DNA from: Centropus unirufus
Taxonomy: Eukaryota > Chordata > Aves > Cuculiformes > Centropidae
Assembly (NCBI GenBank): GCA_013397695.1
Contig: VYZI01000005.1
Coordinates: 4,281,121-4,345,120 of the forward strand
Reading direction: 5' to 3'
DNA length: 64,000 nt
The translations under genes were made by a program, and so were the position numbers. Under the pieces are notes generated by a model. That model was not told the origin of the DNA. It saw only the letters and a list, made by a program, of their open reading frames with translations, and made no database searches. Shown one piece after another: positions 60,986-64,000 of the stretch; position 1 is the stretch's first letter, and each line of letters starts with the position of its first letter.

Positions 60986-63900
60986 ATCCACAGCAGTCCT
61001 TTAGTACTGCGTTAGCTCTTGGCCATTGCTAAGGTGGGATTCTTGTTTCGCTTAGAAAAAAAGTGTTCCCATTTGTTTTGGCCATACTATGGCTTTCCAT
61101 CCAACCCCACCATAATTTACACTTGCTTCTATTTTCCTTCCTAATATTTCACTCCTACTTTTTAAAGATTATGTTTTAAGTTCCTTAAATCTCATTTACT
61201 TTTGCTTAGCAATACTAGTATTTTTTTCCAGGTGTGGGAGTAGAGGAACACCCTTCGTAAAACAGAGTTAGATTCACTCTGAGACCCCACTGCACAGCTA
61301 ATCATGGTGTACAACTCCACGATACCTTCAAGCATTTAGCCTCCAGCCTCATTTTATTTTCCCTTTTCTTTTTCCTGCTTCCTAAGGCTTACAATTTGCC
61401 CCTTTCAAACTGAAGAAACACTGTGGGGCATTTTCTGTAGGACATCTCTTTTTGTAAACCAGAATTCTCTTTCCTGTCTGGAAAAACCTGAAACTGCACC
61501 ATCACACTTTCTGTTTGTACTCTGCCCCTGAAAGTTATGGCAATTATAAAGCAAAACTTTGCTGTTGAAGACTTAAAAATGTAATGTACATTAACGGTAG
61601 AGACTTTTGTATGTAATTCTGTACAAAACTGATAACAGAAAGTATCAAGAATGAGCCAAAATGCACACAGCCCAAATGCACCATCACAGATCTTACCCAG
61701 AGCGTAATAACACCAGAAAATTAGCAGAGAAAAATCAGCACTAGTTTTAAGAAAAAAAAAAATAGCATTAAGAAAGTTATCCTTTACCATTCAGAAAAAG
61801 AAAGAAGAGAAACTTAGGATTTTTTTTTTAGATTAGGATAGTGAAATGAATGGCATTTAACCAACTGAACCATGACTTTATTTTTCCTGAACTATCTTCA
61901 TGAAATGAAAAAGAATCACTGTGCTATGCATTTCCCTCCATTTTCTGTCATACACTACCTCCTGTGATATGGATCAATTTGCTTTCATCTGCATTTCTAT
62001 ATTTATGTACTAATGTATCACAGCTAAAAATATACCCCTTCACTCATTTTTTGAGAAAAACTATTTTGGTAAATAAAATAACTCCTTGAAATGTTATGCA
62101 ATCAAAGTTTAAGAAGTTTGTGTAATTGACTTCAAAGCACAAAGTATTGGCTTTTCTACAGACAGTAGTTTTGGACAAAAAGGTGTGCAGGAACCATGAT
62201 AAAAACAACTATCATCTTATGCTAAAGGTTTTTATCTTTCTTTTCTGTTTCTTTTTAGTGAAACAGGCGTAAATCAAATATCTGAGCCGACAGGCATACT
62301 AGCACCATCAGGTCCATATAACTGAGGAACAATGATGTAATTAATTTTCCTCATTAGCTAAACTCAGCTTGACGAGTTCGCATCTATTGGTTATCAGAGC
62401 ATTGCCTTGATTCTCAGATTTTAAACTCAGATTTCAGTATTGGCTTCAAAGAAAGAAATGAAAAGTTTTGTGAGGAGAGATGTTTGATAGGGAATCAATT
62501 AAAGAAAATCAGTAGATCTACAGAACCAATATGAAACCATTTCTCCAGATCCTTAATACAGAGTACTGCTTAACATGGTTTAAATTGGTTTTGCTCAAGA
62601 TTTGAACACAGAATCAGAAGCTCAGCTTGGGCAAAGCTGTACTGGGTCAAGTAATAAACTGGATAAAAGAAAAAAAAACTAAAGATAAATAATTTATAGT
62701 ACTGTCAGTCAGTATTGGGGAGGATTTGTTGGAGTTTTTCTTGTTTGGTTGGGTTTTTTTAGTAAAAAAAAATTGAAAGCAAATTTAATAAAACCCTCAG
62801 GTGTTGTTACATATTTTAAGACTGTCCAGATTTTCACAAATATTGCTGTTTAAATAGTTTTGTCCAAGTTTTGTGGAGAAATTTCTGCATTTCATTGTGA
62901 ATAAACAGCATTGGATTCTTGATTACATTAGTACCACCAGCTCTGTCCCATATTTTAGCTAGTCTCCCTAGTTTTTTTCCAAAAGTAGCATACTTGCTGG
63001 GATCTCAAATATCGCTTGGGGAACACAGCAATGGAAACAAGACAAATTTTACCCTGAAGGATATTTTAGAGAAATTAGGAGGATTATATCAGAAAGGAAC
63101 TTGGCTCAGCCTCCACAGAGGCACTATGCATCCCGTTCAGTAGGATTTGTTATATTGCCAGTATAATACAACATTTTATCTGCTCTCTCCAGATTCACGT
63201 GTATTTAGCGCTATTGCTTTTGGCTCTCACAGGAAGAAATACAGAGCTCAAGGTGCTGGAGGCAGCACTTCGGTGATGCTGAAAAGTTCAGCAAGATAGA
63301 GTTTAAAAAAAAGGAAGGTATAAAATGCAAACCAAGCAGGATGTATAATCAATAGCCCCCCTCTCTCTGGAAAATAATTTTTTTACTTACTGGGGGAAAG
63401 GAAGGAAAGAGAGGGAAGGAAATGTTGAAGCACTGTTATTTTTTAAGCAGACCATGCCTTTTAGAAACATTAACATTCTCTTAATACATCAAAACCTGTT
63501 CATCACGATAGAACTATGTGAATAGTTAAGCTGGTCACATGAACAGCTACTCAGGCAGAATTCAGCCCACAAAGATGACTCTATTCACATTTTAAAAAAT
63601 ATTTTTTTCCTGTTCTGTCACCTGCTTTGGAATAAATTTTAGATAGTCTTTTAACAATGTTCTGAAAGAAATAAGATAAACAAGATCATGCCTTCTAAAT
63701 GTAAAACAATCTAATGGATATATAACAGAAATAGTGGATAATCTAATAGGAGATAGAAGTCTGGAGTTTTTTAAAATTATTTTCAGACTGTCCTTCAATA
63801 TCTGTTTTTGCAAAGTAGCATTTTATATACTTTTTAGCCCACGCTTCTGCAAACCCTATTCCAGTGTCAGTTAGACTGTATCTATAGGAACCTAGATACA

Positions 63901-64000
63901 AGCATTGCTTTATGGTAAGGTAATAAAAGACAAGCAGAACACCTTCTTGTAAATTTGTTCCCTTAACTTTATCTATGAAAAGAAGAAAACAATCATGTTT
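60986..64000. other. Unassigned AT-rich noncoding sequence
   Basis: No gene recognised. A minus-strand frame of 133 codons (61389-61790) is rich in Phe, Ile and Cys, as expected from translating AT-rich DNA, with no domain. 61.0-61.25 kb is pyrimidine-rich and may hold more decayed CR1 sequence beyond the recognisable part. Poly-A/T runs of 8-10 bases are scattered. Confidence 0.5.

Noticed and set aside
61389..61790. 133-codon minus-strand frame rich in hydrophobic residues as a membrane protein
   Set aside because: The composition follows from AT-rich DNA. The frame lacks a recognisable domain and is within chance length.
1..64000. CRISPR arrays, operons, phage, plasmid or insertion-sequence features
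   Set aside because: No regularly spaced repeats, no dense long frames and no ribosome-binding layout. The repeat content is vertebrate.

Overview
This window reads as noncoding DNA from a bird or a close sauropsid relative. The main evidence is the repeats. Every interspersed repeat I can name with confidence is a CR1-type LINE, in both younger and very old forms. Two of the younger copies end in the octamer tandem (ATTCTATG-like) that marks CR1 3' ends. There are no L1 or Alu-like elements. Repeat content is low, the sequence is AT-rich with few CpG, and a 40-base run of N at 4139-4178 marks an assembly gap. The exact species cannot be read from this.

I find no protein-coding gene, exon or structural RNA gene that I can defend. 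The longest open frames (182 codons at 55069-55617 +, 157 at 14212-14685 +, 139 at 36911-37330 +, 138 at 45625-46041 +, 133 at 61389-61790 -) resemble no family I know. They are about as long as chance allows in 64 kb of AT-rich DNA. The only frame with recognisable protein content is a decayed CR1 reverse transcriptase piece at 60589-60810 on the minus strand. The window is therefore either a gene desert or part of a very long intron.

Layout: 0-4 kb holds a palindromic relic at the very start and an ancient antisense CR1 (about 280-745). 4-8.5 kb is unique sequence after the gap. 8485-8998 is a younger antisense CR1. 9-21 kb is mostly unique AT-rich DNA with an AT microsatellite near 18.55 kb. 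21-24.2 kb is a GC-richer block with an old CR1 tail (22283-22410) and a younger one (23250-23528). 24.8-31.4 kb has two probable ancient SINE relics, two more CR1 pieces (26833-26992 and 30890-31392), and the best regulatory candidate (28.5-28.7 kb: octamer-like motifs and an 11-bp inverted repeat with forkhead-like arms). 31.4-60 kb is long unique sequence with a few hairpins, small tandem duplications and several stretches that look like slowly evolving noncoding DNA. 60270-60985 is the second ancient CR1. The last 3 kb are AT-rich and unassigned.

Nothing here suggests a new multi-gene system. The most useful leads are the ancient CR1 pair, the 28.5 kb motif cluster, perfect hairpins near 45.5 and 59.6 kb, and possible conserved noncoding blocks near 47-48.7 and 55.8-56.4 kb. 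All regulatory readings are inference; cross-species alignment would decide them.
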